39,701 nt of DNA, taken from positions 1 to 39,701 of the IMG/VR virus record IMGVR_UViG_3300042691_025472; one strand, given 5' to 3'. This DNA is from a virus. Each line of letters starts with the position of its first letter. The first letter of the stretch is position 1. The position numbers and the translations under genes were made by a program. The notes beneath the pieces were generated by a model, which saw only the letters and a list, made by a program, of their open reading frames with translations, was not told the origin of the DNA and ran no database searches. Shown piece after piece: positions 8,369 to 16,130 of the stretch.

Positions 8369-8691
8369 TAAGAATTATTTATCTGAGATACTATCTGTGT
8401 GACAACTGGTGTCTTTAATATTTTAACTCTTGTACCTTCTTTTAAGTCAAATGGATTTTTGATATTATTACCAATTAATATAATCCACCAAAGTCGAGGA
8501 GTTCCGTAATGTTTTTTAGAAAGTTCATAAACAGAACGAAAATCATAAGCAACGTCATATGAGTATAATGAGGGATCTATTTCACCATCAATGTTTATTG
8601 CATTTAGTAAATTAAAAAATTCGTAACCTTCTTCAGTTGTGTAAACAGAAAAGATGTTTGAGTAGTCGTATGTATTTAGTTCTGTTGCCAT
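8368..8691 (-). CDS. 53: Baseplate wedge protein, gp53/LysM-like
   Basis: This 107-residue protein carries the block YELSKKHYGTPRLWWIILIG followed by NNIKNPFDLKEGTRVKIL. This is the wedge gp53-type pattern (compare T4 gp53 AIYGNPQLYWVLLMCND), ending in a LysM-like strand. The frame is open further upstream to 8820, but that extension would overlap the previous gene by more than 120 nt. ATG 8691 follows the upstream stop after one base (TAA-T-ATG), so I use it. It is shorter than T4 gp53 (196), keeping only the conserved domain. gp53 helps join the wedges around the hub. Confidence 0.7.
   Translation of the reverse strand: MATELNTYDYSNIFSVYTTEEGYEFFNLLNAINIDGEIDPSLYSYDVAYDFRSVYELSKKHYGTPRLWWIILIGNNIKNPFDLKEGTRVKILKTPVVTQIVSQINNS
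8376..8383 (-). promoter_or_regulatory. Late promoter GATAAATA, 7 nt before ATG 8368
   Basis: The octamer lies inside the last codons of the upstream gp53-like gene. Confidence 0.6.
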
Positions 8692-8692
8692 A

Positions 8693-9766
8693 TTAAGGAT
8701 TGTTTGGAACTGTATTTTTGTATGCATTCTGTAAATCTGAACCAAGATTTTTAAGAAAAATATCTGCTGCTTCAGCATCAGATATATCTTCTTTTGAAAC
8801 GATTTGAACATTCTTTTCAAGAAGAGATAGAAACGGATCTATTTTACTAATAGCTTCTACTTTTCTTCCTTTTTCTAATGCACTCATAATATTACGTGTA
8901 GGCATTAGAAGTGATGTAAAAGTTATTTCTATTCTATATGCTTCTGGAATTGTTCTATCAGTTCCGCCTAAAACCATTAATCTTGTATTTCCAAGATTTT
9001 TAATATTTAATGATGATACATAACATGCAGGAAATTGAACAACATCAGGAATATAAAGACTATATATTGCTGGTGGATCAACAATTGCGAAATTTCTTCT
9101 TGAAGGAGTGTTTTGATAAGAAAATAAATGGCAGAAACGGCGATTACGATATACATCGTCTTCAGAATCTGTATTAAAAAGATCAAATGTTACTTCAACT
9201 GTTTCTAGTGTAGTGCCTGACCAAGATTCTGGACTTTCAAAATTTATTGCTCCTGGTAACGAAGTATTTACTACTCCTACAGTGGCTCCAGCAACTTCTG
9301 ATGCTTTTCCAACTAGTGAAAACAAACCTCTAGCTCCAAACCCTGCTGCTTGACTTGCTAATTTTAATACACTTGAAAAAGGACTGTCTTCTGAACCAAA
9401 AGTGTTTCCTCTTGTTATTTTTTTATCATTGAAATACGGCAAACGATAACGAAAACCTGTAGGTTCTGCAAAATATTTATAGCGATAAACTGCTTCTGGA
9501 TCATCATTTGCAAGAAATGTATCTGCACCTATAGAACTGAAGTTGTTTATAACTCTTCCATAGTAAATGAGAGATGCTATTAATTGACCTGTAGTTTGTT
9601 GATATTCGGTCAATTCTATATAAGGAACATCTTTACGAGATGATATAGGAGAAAGTGTCCATGGCATATCATTAACAACATCTATTAAACCATCGCCCGC
9701 GCCGCCCGCTGGTTCATAAAATTTACTATTTGATTCTGATTGTTTATATTCGACCGATGATGCCAT
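8693..9766 (-). CDS. 48: Baseplate tail-tube cap protein (gp48-like)
   Basis: This 357-residue protein has a disordered N-terminus, a Gly/Ala-rich middle (SQAAGFGARGLFSLVGKASE, about residues 138-158) and a C-terminal tube-like domain. The domain has a strand TVEVTFDLFNT, a helix of DVYRNRRFCHLFSYQ type, then PPAIYSLYIPDVVQFPACYV, SLNIKNLGNTR and AYRIEITFTSLLMPTRN. T4 gp48 (364 residues) has the same order, ending in STFTLEITMREI. In T4, gp48 and gp54 nucleate the tail tube on the hub. The gene lies between tape measure and gp53-like, a fitting place. Its late promoter overlaps the stop codon of the tape measure gene. Confidence 0.65.
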   Translation of the reverse strand: MASSVEYKQSESNSKFYEPAGGAGDGLIDVVNDMPWTLSPISSRKDVPYIELTEYQQTTGQLIASLIYYGRVINNFSSIGADTFLANDDPEAVYRYKYFAEPTGFRYRLPYFNDKKITRGNTFGSEDSPFSSVLKLASQAAGFGARGLFSLVGKASEVAGATVGVVNTSLPGAINFESPESWSGTTLETVEVTFDLFNTDSEDDVYRNRRFCHLFSYQNTPSRRNFAIVDPPAIYSLYIPDVVQFPACYVSSLNIKNLGNTRLMVLGGTDRTIPEAYRIEITFTSLLMPTRNIMSALEKGRKVEAISKIDPFLSLLEKNVQIVSKEDISDAEAADIFLKNLGSDLQNAYKNTVPNNP

Positions 9767-9771
9767 AAAAG

Positions 9772-9779
9772 TATTTATC
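9772..9779 (-). promoter_or_regulatory. Late promoter GATAAATA, 5 nt before ATG 9766
   Basis: Late octamer overlapping the stop codon of the tape measure gene. Confidence 0.65.
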
Positions 9780-12093
9780 CAACAGATTTATTAGCTCTTT
9801 GACGGAAATCTGCAATAGGATCATCACCTCCGATCATTACAGGAGTTTGTTTACCTCCTGTTGAAATAACTGCTTGAACCACGTTAGAACTACCTTGCAT
9901 TGTTGAATTAGCAATAAGCTGTGTGCCTTGTGCAAATATAACTAACAGTTGTTCAAGTTTAGCATTCATGTCTTTAAATGCTAAATCAAAAGGTCCACCA
10001 TTTTGCGCTGCAACAACATCGTCTTTTGTAGACGGAACAATAAGTTTATTTTTAGTCATTATACCATCTCCAATTTTTTGTGGCATATAAGATCCTGACA
10101 TGCGTCTCTGTTGCGCGTGAATTTCATGAGCATCTAGTTTAGGTTCTTGTTTAGGTTCTTGTTTAGACTCTTGTTTAGACTCTTGTTTTTTATTACGTTC
10201 TGCTAATTTTTTAGCTAAGTCTTCTTCTTTACCAGTTGCCCAATCCCAAAGCTCTTTACCCCAATATAAAGGATTTAACATATCTAAAACATCACCGATA
10301 AAACCGAAAATCTCTTTAAGAGTATCCCATAATTTTAAACTTATATCTGTTATAAAATCACCTACAATAGATAATTTAGAAGTTTTACCACCTTCTGACT
10401 TTTTATCTAAAACTGCGTTCAATACATCAAGACCAATAGATATTGCAGTTCCAATACCAGGGAAAAACGAAGCAATACCAGAACCTATACTAATTAGTCC
10501 TCCAGTTATGTCTCCTTGTTTAAATCTGTCATATGCATCTTTGAGAGATATAAGTGCTCCGATAAAAGGAATACGTTTTGCAATTTGTTTAAGCCCTGCT
10601 CCAAGAAGTTTAAAAATAGATCCTGTTCCTAATTTTGCAACAGAACCTAATACTTTACCTATTCCACCTCCTGCACCAAAACCTTTAAAAAAGTCCATTA
10701 TAGTTTTTGGTATCCTTTGTATCACATTAGAAAAACCTTGAATCTTTCCAAGTATACTTGCTTGAGAATTTTTCACAATGTTAAAACTATTTTTCAGAAT
10801 AGAAAAAGGTTTTGTTAAAGTTCCAATTAATTTATCACCTATTTCAGAAAATATTTTTCCTAATTTTTCTAGTTTTCCAATTTGACCATCTGCACTGAAT
10901 AATTTATCTATTTTTAAAATACCTGCTAATTTTCCAAACAAACCGAATGACATTTTGTTTATAAATTTAAAAAAGAAATTTTTAACACCATAGTATATTC
11001 CTTTTGTTAAAAGAACAGCAATTCCCTGATTCTCTTTTCCAAGAATTTCTTTTAATCCGAAAAAGTTAAATGTTTGTTTTAAAAAATATTTAGGAAGTTC
11101 AAAAAATAGAACTCTTAGTCCTTCGATGCTATAATCTATAAGCTTTCTTAAGAAAGGTGTTATCATTTCTACAAACCGATCTTTTAAATTTCCTAAAATG
11201 GCTTTTATATTTTTACCCATAGGAGTATCTAAGAAACTTGAAATAAAGCCAATTCCTGCAACAAGTGCAATTGTTCCGAGAATGCCTTTTATTATATTTC
11301 CTATAAATGAACCTTCCTTTTTATCTTTATCTTTTTTATTATCTTTTGCTGTAGTATTTTCTTTTGATTGTTTCTCAAAAATTCTAGATAAAATTTCTTC
11401 TACATTCTTGCTTATATCAACAATTCTTACATTAACTATTTTAGGAGTTCCAACAGCAGCTTCTGGTGCTGTTGGAACTCCTGAACCACCACTTAAAGAT
11501 TTATTAAGAACTTTAAGATTATCTCTAAACTCTCTTACGTTTGTTAATGCACTTTCTATTGCAGTGCTAAAGGCAGAAAAACTAGGAATCTTTAGATTAT
11601 CTCTAAACTTTCTTACGTTTTTTAATGCACTTTCTATTGCAGTGCTAAAGGCAGAAAAACCAGGAATCTTTAGATTATCTCTAAACTTTCTTACGTTTTT
11701 TAATGCACTTTCTATTGCATCTCTAAAGGCAGAAAAACCAGGAATCTTTAGATTATCTTTAAACTTTCTTACGTTTTTTAATGCACTTTCTATTGCATCT
11801 CTAAAGGCAGAAAAACCAGGAATCTTTAGATTATCTTTAAACTTTCTTACGTTTTCTACAGCATTATCCACTCCTTTAATAAAAGTATTTAAATTTGGAA
11901 TTTTAAATGCCTTTATCTTTTTAGTAAAATCGTCTATACCATTTTCTAGATTTTTAATTAATTTACCATCCATATTAAATGGAGAATTTTTATTATTAAA
12001 TAACTCAAAAATCTTATCAGCCATGTAGTTTTTACCTGCACCGCTTTTTTTTAAGTATTCGTCAAAAACTGCTATTAAATCTGATGGATTCAT
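9775..12093 (-). CDS. Probable tail tape measure protein with 26-residue tandem repeats
   Basis: This 772-residue protein is helical. Residues 64-193 hold five tandem 26-residue repeats of the type KIPGFSAFRDAIESALKNVR plus KFKDNL. A Lys-rich linker follows, then a hydrophobic segment at about 265-290 (IIKGILGTIALVAGIGFISS). Further hydrophobic Gly-rich stretches lie at about 490-560 (GALISLKDAY, ITGGLISIGSGIASFFPGIG). A short EPKQESKQ repeat follows, and the C-terminus contains VPSTKDDVVAAQNGGPFD, a pattern common at the end of phage tape measures. T4's gp29 is 590 residues. Hydrophobic segments and repeats are usual in tape measures, which set tail length and are ejected first. The neighbours are tube-cap and hub genes. 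I am fairly but not fully sure; another large tail-lumen protein is possible. Confidence 0.65.
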   Translation of the reverse strand: MNPSDLIAVFDEYLKKSGAGKNYMADKIFELFNNKNSPFNMDGKLIKNLENGIDDFTKKIKAFKIPNLNTFIKGVDNAVENVRKFKDNLKIPGFSAFRDAIESALKNVRKFKDNLKIPGFSAFRDAIESALKNVRKFRDNLKIPGFSAFSTAIESALKNVRKFRDNLKIPSFSAFSTAIESALTNVREFRDNLKVLNKSLSGGSGVPTAPEAAVGTPKIVNVRIVDISKNVEEILSRIFEKQSKENTTAKDNKKDKDKKEGSFIGNIIKGILGTIALVAGIGFISSFLDTPMGKNIKAILGNLKDRFVEMITPFLRKLIDYSIEGLRVLFFELPKYFLKQTFNFFGLKEILGKENQGIAVLLTKGIYYGVKNFFFKFINKMSFGLFGKLAGILKIDKLFSADGQIGKLEKLGKIFSEIGDKLIGTLTKPFSILKNSFNIVKNSQASILGKIQGFSNVIQRIPKTIMDFFKGFGAGGGIGKVLGSVAKLGTGSIFKLLGAGLKQIAKRIPFIGALISLKDAYDRFKQGDITGGLISIGSGIASFFPGIGTAISIGLDVLNAVLDKKSEGGKTSKLSIVGDFITDISLKLWDTLKEIFGFIGDVLDMLNPLYWGKELWDWATGKEEDLAKKLAERNKKQESKQESKQEPKQEPKLDAHEIHAQQRRMSGSYMPQKIGDGIMTKNKLIVPSTKDDVVAAQNGGPFDLAFKDMNAKLEQLLVIFAQGTQLIANSTMQGSSNVVQAVISTGGKQTPVMIGGDDPIADFRQRANKSVG
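11515..11904. repeat. Five 78-bp tandem repeats in the tape measure gene
   Basis: The units encode residues 64-89 (degenerate), 90-115, 116-141, 142-167 and 168-193. The central copies differ by only a few bases (for example RDAIE versus STAIE), so the array is recent. A 276-residue open frame on the + strand (11198-12028) is a by-product of this array. Confidence 0.9.
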
Positions 12094-12101
12094 CTTACTT
12101 C

Positions 12102-12109
12102 TATTTATA
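12102..12109 (-). promoter_or_regulatory. Late promoter TATAAATA, 8 nt before the tape measure ATG
   Basis: A perfect octamer in the 49-nt divergent gap 12094-12142. It heads the minus-strand tail module. Confidence 0.75.
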
Positions 12110-12128
12110 ATAGAAAACTACAATAAAC

Positions 12129-12136
12129 TATAAGTA
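12129..12136 (+). promoter_or_regulatory. Late promoter TATAAGTA, 6 nt before ATG 12143
   Basis: Octamer with A-to-G at position 6, the same variant found before the sheath and scaffold genes. Confidence 0.65.
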
Positions 12137-12142
12137 AAATAT

Positions 12143-12709
12143 ATGCGCAATTATAATTACATCTACGAGTCGGCACAAAACGAAAATTTTGAAAGACAAA
12201 TTCTTTCTGGATATTTAACAGAAGCAAAGCTTATTGAAATGTATGAAAACAATGAACTTTCAAATCAACAAATAGCAATTGCTGAAGCATTTTTTGATAG
12301 ATTAAAAGCAAGAGGATCACAAGCACTTGGAGCGATTAGAGGTGCTGGTCAACAATTAAAAGGAACTGCACAACAAGCTGCTGGAAATTTCGCGCAAAAG
12401 GCTGGAAACTTAGCTGCTAAAGGAGTACAAGCTGTTGGCGGAAATATAGACCCAAGTCAAAATAAATTAGCACAATATGGAAATAATTTAGCTCAGCAAG
12501 GTCAACAGTCTGGTCAAACTGCTAAATTTCAATCTTACATCAAAAATTCTGTAAACTCTATTGTTAATGATTTAGCAAGTTTAGGAATGGCTGTAAAAGA
12601 TAAAAATGCTCTTATTGCAGATCTTACTAAAGCTTTAAATAAAAATCTCGTAAATATGCAGTATAATAATACATCACGTCAATATAATTATACATCTAAT
12701 CCTCAATAA
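12143..12709 (+). CDS. Hypothetical late protein with Ala/Gly/Gln-rich centre
   Basis: This 188-residue protein has a helical N-terminus (ENFERQILSGYLTEAKLIEM), a middle of Ala, Gly and Gln with regular spacing (about residues 55-125; GQQLKGTAQQAAGNFAQKAG), and a helical C-terminal third ending in an Asn/Tyr/Ser tail. The centre looks amphipathic and could associate with membrane or be a flexible ejected segment. It has its own late promoter and its own terminator, so it is a single-gene unit, divergent from the tape measure. I do not recognise the family; a virion-associated or ejected protein is a guess. Confidence 0.75.
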   Translation: MRNYNYIYESAQNENFERQILSGYLTEAKLIEMYENNELSNQQIAIAEAFFDRLKARGSQALGAIRGAGQQLKGTAQQAAGNFAQKAGNLAAKGVQAVGGNIDPSQNKLAQYGNNLAQQGQQSGQTAKFQSYIKNSVNSIVNDLASLGMAVKDKNALIADLTKALNKNLVNMQYNNTSRQYNYTSNPQ

Positions 12710-12727
12710 TATAAACATATCAACATT

Positions 12728-12757
12728 AAAAAACCCGATCAATTGATCGGGTTTTTT
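12728..12757. terminator. Bidirectional rho-independent terminator
   Basis: A perfect palindrome (CCCGATCAA pairing with TTGATCGGG) is flanked by six A and six T, so it works on both strands. It lies between the convergent genes ending at 12709 (+) and 12773 (-). Confidence 0.95.
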
Positions 12758-12772
12758 GTTATATAAAACCTA

Positions 12773-13582
12773 TTATGTAAAAAGGTTAGAGTTTAATTCT
12801 ATTTTTCCAATATATTTTTCACCATCAATTTCTTTTTCAATTTTCAAAATTTCATTTATTTGTTTACCAAAAGATTCGTCTATTTTTTCAATAATCTTAG
12901 AGATAATGTTGGTTGATAACGTTTCTACAATTGCTAATCTTTCTGATATAGGAAGACTTAAGAAATTAATTTCCTGTTCTTTAATTTTTAAAATTTTTAT
13001 ATATTGAGTTATCTCAGAGATAAAAAGAGGTGCTAATAAATCTTTAAGTGCATTTTTATCTTTTTCGTCAATTTTCTTAATTTTTGTTTGTTCAAAATAT
13101 CGGTCTGAAATAAATTCTTGGTCAATTGTTGGTAAACCGATTGTTAATGAATACGGACCATCATCTAAAGTTTGGAAACTAAAATCTAATTTTTTCTTTT
13201 TCAATTTAGATATAATTTTATCTAAATCCTCTTCAATAACTTTGGTTGTTTCACCATTTTTAAATTCAACTGAAATTTTATTTTTAACATTCATTTTTCT
13301 TAATTGAAGTAAAATATAAATTTTATCAATTGTTGTAATGCTTGAAAGAGGAATTGAAGAATCAATAACATCTTTGATTATTGAAAATAATATTTGATTA
13401 AACATATTATTCGCAAAAACACCTTCTACAGAAGTTTTAATAATAGATTTTAGGTGTGATGCGTTCATTGGTTTAAAATGAACGTCTTTTTTGAGAGACG
13501 GTAGAAAAAGATCAGATTCAAATTCTTTATTTGATTCTTTTACTAAGTTTATAATATCGTTAATGTTTAGAGTTTCTGACAT
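12773..13582 (-). CDS. Baseplate hub assembly protein, gp26/gp51-like
   Basis: This 269-residue protein opens with an acidic helix, then LFLPSLKKDVHFKPMNASHL and TTIDKIYILLQLRKMNV, the pattern of the T4 gp26/gp51 family. In that family a short 'LPS...' loop leads into a helical domain with 'IDK..I...LR'. T4 gp26 is 208 and gp51 249 residues; they act in hub assembly. The upstream gene (13619-14578) shows the same IDKFIIYMQLRIRS motif, so the pair are likely paralogs. No clear late octamer lies upstream (only AT-rich sequence), so it is probably read through from the upstream gene past a weak hairpin at 13598-13620. Ends at the bidirectional terminator. Confidence 0.6.
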   Translation of the reverse strand: MSETLNINDIINLVKESNKEFESDLFLPSLKKDVHFKPMNASHLKSIIKTSVEGVFANNMFNQILFSIIKDVIDSSIPLSSITTIDKIYILLQLRKMNVKNKISVEFKNGETTKVIEEDLDKIISKLKKKKLDFSFQTLDDGPYSLTIGLPTIDQEFISDRYFEQTKIKKIDEKDKNALKDLLAPLFISEITQYIKILKIKEQEINFLSLPISERLAIVETLSTNIISKIIEKIDESFGKQINEILKIEKEIDGEKYIGKIELNSNLFT

Positions 13583-13597
13583 ATATATAATTATCTA

Positions 13598-13620
13598 AGA
13601 CTTGATTAAAAATCAAGACT
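13598..13620 (-). repeat. Imperfect hairpin between the two gp26/51-like genes
   Basis: A 9-bp stem with one A-A mismatch (AGACTTGAT against ATCAAGACT) overlaps the stop codon of the upstream gene. It has no following T-run on the minus strand, so it is more likely an RNA processing or stability element than a terminator. Confidence 0.4.
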
Positions 13621-14578
13621 ATTTAAATTCACTTGGAGTTTGTTCCATGCCCTCTGTTTGAGAACGATACTCTTCAAATAAGTTCATTTCTCTATTATTA
13701 GAAGGTTCATCTTTTTGAGAATCTTCCATCATCTTTGCTAATATATTCAATTCTAAAGGAGAAATATTTTTATAAAAATTAAAATCGAGATGAGATGTAG
13801 ATGACAAGTTTATATATTTTACTAAAATATTTATTGCCGACGAATCGCTAAACAATATTCGTATAATATCATTTATATTATTAATATCAAGATTAACAGA
13901 AAAAACACTTTTACACTTTTCATTTTTACAAACACTATCAATGAAAAGTGTGTTATATAGAGTTTCGTTTATTTTATCTATATACTCGTTTTTAATTGTG
14001 TTTATAATCTCAAAAGGAATAGCTTCGCAAATTTGATTTTTAGAAATTTCATCTAGATTTCTTAAATCTATTTTAATATCACTATTTAAAAATCTCATAG
14101 TTTTTATAAAAGAGAAAAGATATTTGTTTAATTTCTTATTATAGTCACTACGATCATACTCTGAATTATCATTACGAGAAATATATGATAAATCACACTC
14201 TATTTCAGAGTTTAAAAATGTAAATGTTTTTTGAAAAGAACAATCAACAACAGGTGCAAGTTTATTTGTTATATTGTTAAGATTAATATTAATTTTTGTT
14301 TTTTCATCACATTTATCACAGATACGAACTAAATTTAAATTTGGACCACACGAACGTATTCGTAATTGCATATAAATTATAAATTTATCAATTACTGTAA
14401 AATCTTCTATTTTATAAAAAGAACCATATATATTCTTTTCTAATATATCAGTTAAAATAAAATCTAATTCTTGTTCTTCGTCTATAACTTTTAAAATATT
14501 TCGAAATTGTTCACAGTTTAATTCATATATACGTACATATTTTTGTTTAGAAGGAATCCATACTCTATAAGAAGTCAT
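13619..14578 (-). CDS. Baseplate hub assembly protein, gp26/gp51-like with Cys pairs
   Basis: This 319-residue protein has the N-terminal order of the gp26/51 family: WIPSKQKYVRIYELNCEQF, then VIDKFIIYMQLRIRS, then a CDKC pair (about residue 87) and a CKNEKC pair (about residue 218), which could form a zinc knuckle. Near the C-terminus SPLELNILAKMMED resembles the short helix found at the end of gp26-type proteins and tail assembly chaperones. It starts 77 nt after the gp54-like gene; a weak TATAATTA lies 5 nt before the ATG. Together with its downstream paralog it probably helps assemble the hub around the tape measure; that role is inferred from the T4 family. Confidence 0.6.
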   Translation of the reverse strand: MTSYRVWIPSKQKYVRIYELNCEQFRNILKVIDEEQELDFILTDILEKNIYGSFYKIEDFTVIDKFIIYMQLRIRSCGPNLNLVRICDKCDEKTKININLNNITNKLAPVVDCSFQKTFTFLNSEIECDLSYISRNDNSEYDRSDYNKKLNKYLFSFIKTMRFLNSDIKIDLRNLDEISKNQICEAIPFEIINTIKNEYIDKINETLYNTLFIDSVCKNEKCKSVFSVNLDINNINDIIRILFSDSSAINILVKYINLSSTSHLDFNFYKNISPLELNILAKMMEDSQKDEPSNNREMNLFEEYRSQTEGMEQTPSEFK

Positions 14579-14655
14579 ATTCTTAATTATAATAAATTAT
14601 AAAAAAATCAACATTAACTGAGTGATTGATTTGGTTGAATTTCATATATAATAAA

Positions 14656-15507
14656 TCATACTCTATTATTTTGTGGATCTTGAAAAGCATCTGCTGTGTT
14701 AAGACTTCTGCGAAAATTAAGCGCATCCGAAGAATTATAAATTGCATCAGTAACCGCATATCTACTATATGCAAATTTAACTTGTAATTTTGGAAAATCG
14801 CTACTACTTGAATAATCTAATGTTTCAGATGCAATATTTATAGGTGCACAATTATTAAAAATAAATGTTTTTCTTATTTCTGAACTACTATCATCTTTTC
14901 CATTTCTTCTTAAATGATGAACAATAATTGTTGCTTTTATATCTGTACCTTTAGAAGTTGCAATTAACCCTTTATGTGCTACAAGAATAGACCAAGGACG
15001 CATAAAGCTATCAACAAAAGAAGAATTTGTTTCTAAAAAACCAACTTCAAGAGGTTCAAAATCTTTACGACCATTTATAATTGGTGCATTAATAAAACCT
15101 CTTTTTGAACCTTGGGTTATACCTGCATATTCAACTCCTACATCTTCGCCAGGAAGATTTACTCCTTGAGCAAAAATACAACCGATTATGTTTTGAACAG
15201 GATCTTCTGTTGTTTTCTTTGCGCTATTAAATATGTCCCATTCTTTATTTTCATAATTAAGGTTTAAACTGCTTATTTGTTTTAAAAGATAATCTTTATT
15301 ATTAGGATATATAAATAAAACCCAACTAGATTTTAAAGGAATATTATATGCAAGAGAACATATCTGTTGATGAAAATATGGTATTCCGCCAAATGTGCTA
15401 GACATTGTATTAGGAATTTCTATATGTTCTTTCAGAAATTGTTTAATTTTGTTTACTGGGTTGTACTGAGATTCACTAATACATCCAAAATTTGTACCAA
15501 TAGCCAT
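14656..15507 (-). CDS. 54: Baseplate-tube junction protein (gp54-like)
   Basis: This 283-residue protein has the tube-fold pattern of T4 gp54 (320 residues). The visible elements are FEPLEVGFLETNSSFVDSFM, a helix PWSILVAHKG, a strand DIKATIIVHHLRRNG, then RKTFIFNNCAPINIASETLD and LQVKFAYSRYAV. The T4 protein shows LVISFRMDSE, DIQVNLHSRNG, GCIPISVSAPELSY and FDVTFAYRVM in the same order. In T4, gp54 sits on gp48 and starts tube polymerisation, so this gene and the gp48-like gene would work together. The late octamer overlaps the stop of the upstream basic protein gene. Confidence 0.65.
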   Translation of the reverse strand: MAIGTNFGCISESQYNPVNKIKQFLKEHIEIPNTMSSTFGGIPYFHQQICSLAYNIPLKSSWVLFIYPNNKDYLLKQISSLNLNYENKEWDIFNSAKKTTEDPVQNIIGCIFAQGVNLPGEDVGVEYAGITQGSKRGFINAPIINGRKDFEPLEVGFLETNSSFVDSFMRPWSILVAHKGLIATSKGTDIKATIIVHHLRRNGKDDSSSEIRKTFIFNNCAPINIASETLDYSSSSDFPKLQVKFAYSRYAVTDAIYNSSDALNFRRSLNTADAFQDPQNNRV

Positions 15508-15512
15508 TATTA

Positions 15513-15953
15513 TTACTTACGCTCTTTGCTAAATACGGGTTTAATATTTTTGTATTCTGTTTTTCCTGTTGATCCAACTTTCATGGTTCCATCATCTCTT
15601 ATAAATTTAACTTCCATATTTCCTTGTTTGGAGTTTACTGCACTTCCTGGTTTGCGAGGGTTTACTCCTTTTCGGCGTAAACGTCCACCTAAACCTTTTG
15701 CAATTCCTGCTTCGTCATGACTTTTTTCGGATTTGTTCTTTTTACGAGGATTTAAACTACTGCCAACATATTGTTGTTTTTTAGCAACTTTGGTTTGTTG
15801 AGAAGCTGAACGACTTGATGATCCACGAACTTCACGCATACGAGAAGATGGTGGAGAGAAGAATTTATTATATCTACTCTCACGTCTTTTAGATTTAGCA
15901 GAAGTAAATTCTCCTATAATCGAATATACAAAGTTGTCAAAATTTTTTGTCAT
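15513..15953 (-). CDS. Small basic hypothetical protein
   Basis: This 146-residue protein is very basic (Lys/Arg-rich, with Ser-rich linkers such as SSSRSASQQ) apart from a short N-terminal helix (NFDNFVYSIIGEFTSAKSKRR). The C-terminus forms a small beta pattern (MEVKFIRDDGTMKV). It could bind nucleic acid or an acidic partner. It has a perfect late octamer, but 40 nt upstream, so unlike its neighbours this message would carry a leader of roughly 35 nt. That leader contains a purine-rich GAGAAGAAG stretch. I do not recognise the family. Confidence 0.65.
   Translation of the reverse strand: MTKNFDNFVYSIIGEFTSAKSKRRESRYNKFFSPPSSRMREVRGSSSRSASQQTKVAKKQQYVGSSLNPRKKNKSEKSHDEAGIAKGLGGRLRRKGVNPRKPGSAVNSKQGNMEVKFIRDDGTMKVGSTGKTEYKNIKPVFSKERK
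15514..15521 (-). promoter_or_regulatory. Late promoter variant CGTAAGTA, 6 nt before ATG 15507
   Basis: Matches the TAAGTA sub-class, with two departures at the 5' end of the octamer. Confidence 0.5.
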
Positions 15954-15992
15954 TCTATTATTCGTCTTGTTCGTTATGCTTCTTCTCTTTTA

Positions 15993-16085
15993 TTATTTAT
16001 AAACCTTAGAGCTACTGCTTTTTTCATAACCAGATAAAATATTTCGTTCGGTCTGTTCTTTTATATACTCAACAATATAATTCAT
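15993..16085 (-). CDS. Possible 30-residue late peptide
   Basis: An ATG 5 nt after AATAAGTA opens a 30-codon frame (MNYIVEYIKEQTERNILSGY and a Ser/Lys tail). Its stop codon overlaps the TATAAATA promoter of the next gene. The only support is the promoter-start spacing identical to that of the large late genes; length alone would not justify a call. Confidence 0.35.
   Translation of the reverse strand: MNYIVEYIKEQTERNILSGYEKSSSSKVYK
15994..16001 (-). promoter_or_regulatory. Late promoter TATAAATA, 40 nt before ATG 15953
   Basis: Perfect octamer, but the only one in the window with a long gap to its gene. Confidence 0.65.
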
Positions 16086-16090
16086 AAATT

Positions 16091-16098
16091 TACTTATT
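16091..16098 (-). promoter_or_regulatory. Late promoter variant AATAAGTA, 5 nt before ATG 16085
   Basis: It overlaps the -35 of the + strand primase promoter by two bases, so early and late polymerases would face each other here. Confidence 0.45.
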
Positions 16099-16125
16099 GA
16101 AAGACACCACATTTTATGATACAAT
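16097..16125 (+). promoter_or_regulatory. Sigma70-type promoter of the primase gene
   Basis: TTGAAA (16097-16102), 17-nt spacer, TACAAT (16120-16125). The -10 ends 5 nt before the GTG start, so the transcript should begin at or next to the start codon. Confidence 0.7.
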
Positions 16126-16130
16126 AAGGT

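Noticed and set aside
8692-8820. 43-residue N-terminal extension of the gp53-like protein
   Set aside because: It overlaps the end of the gp48-like gene in another frame; ATG 8691 follows that stop directly and begins the conserved domain.
11515-11904. CRISPR-like array
   Set aside because: The 78-bp units are contiguous and in frame with the tape measure protein; there are no unique spacers.
11198-12028. 276-codon open frame on the + strand opposite the tape measure repeats
   Set aside because: It repeats because it is antisense to the 78-bp array, has no promoter octamer or start context, and its product is a Leu/Phe/Ser-rich shadow.
12756-13007. Plus-strand frame starting in the bidirectional terminator
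   Set aside because: Antisense to the gp26/51-like gene with no start signal.
14583-14774. 63-codon frame overlapping the gp54-like 3' end
   Set aside because: Mostly antisense-frame hydrophobic residues; no late octamer at its start.
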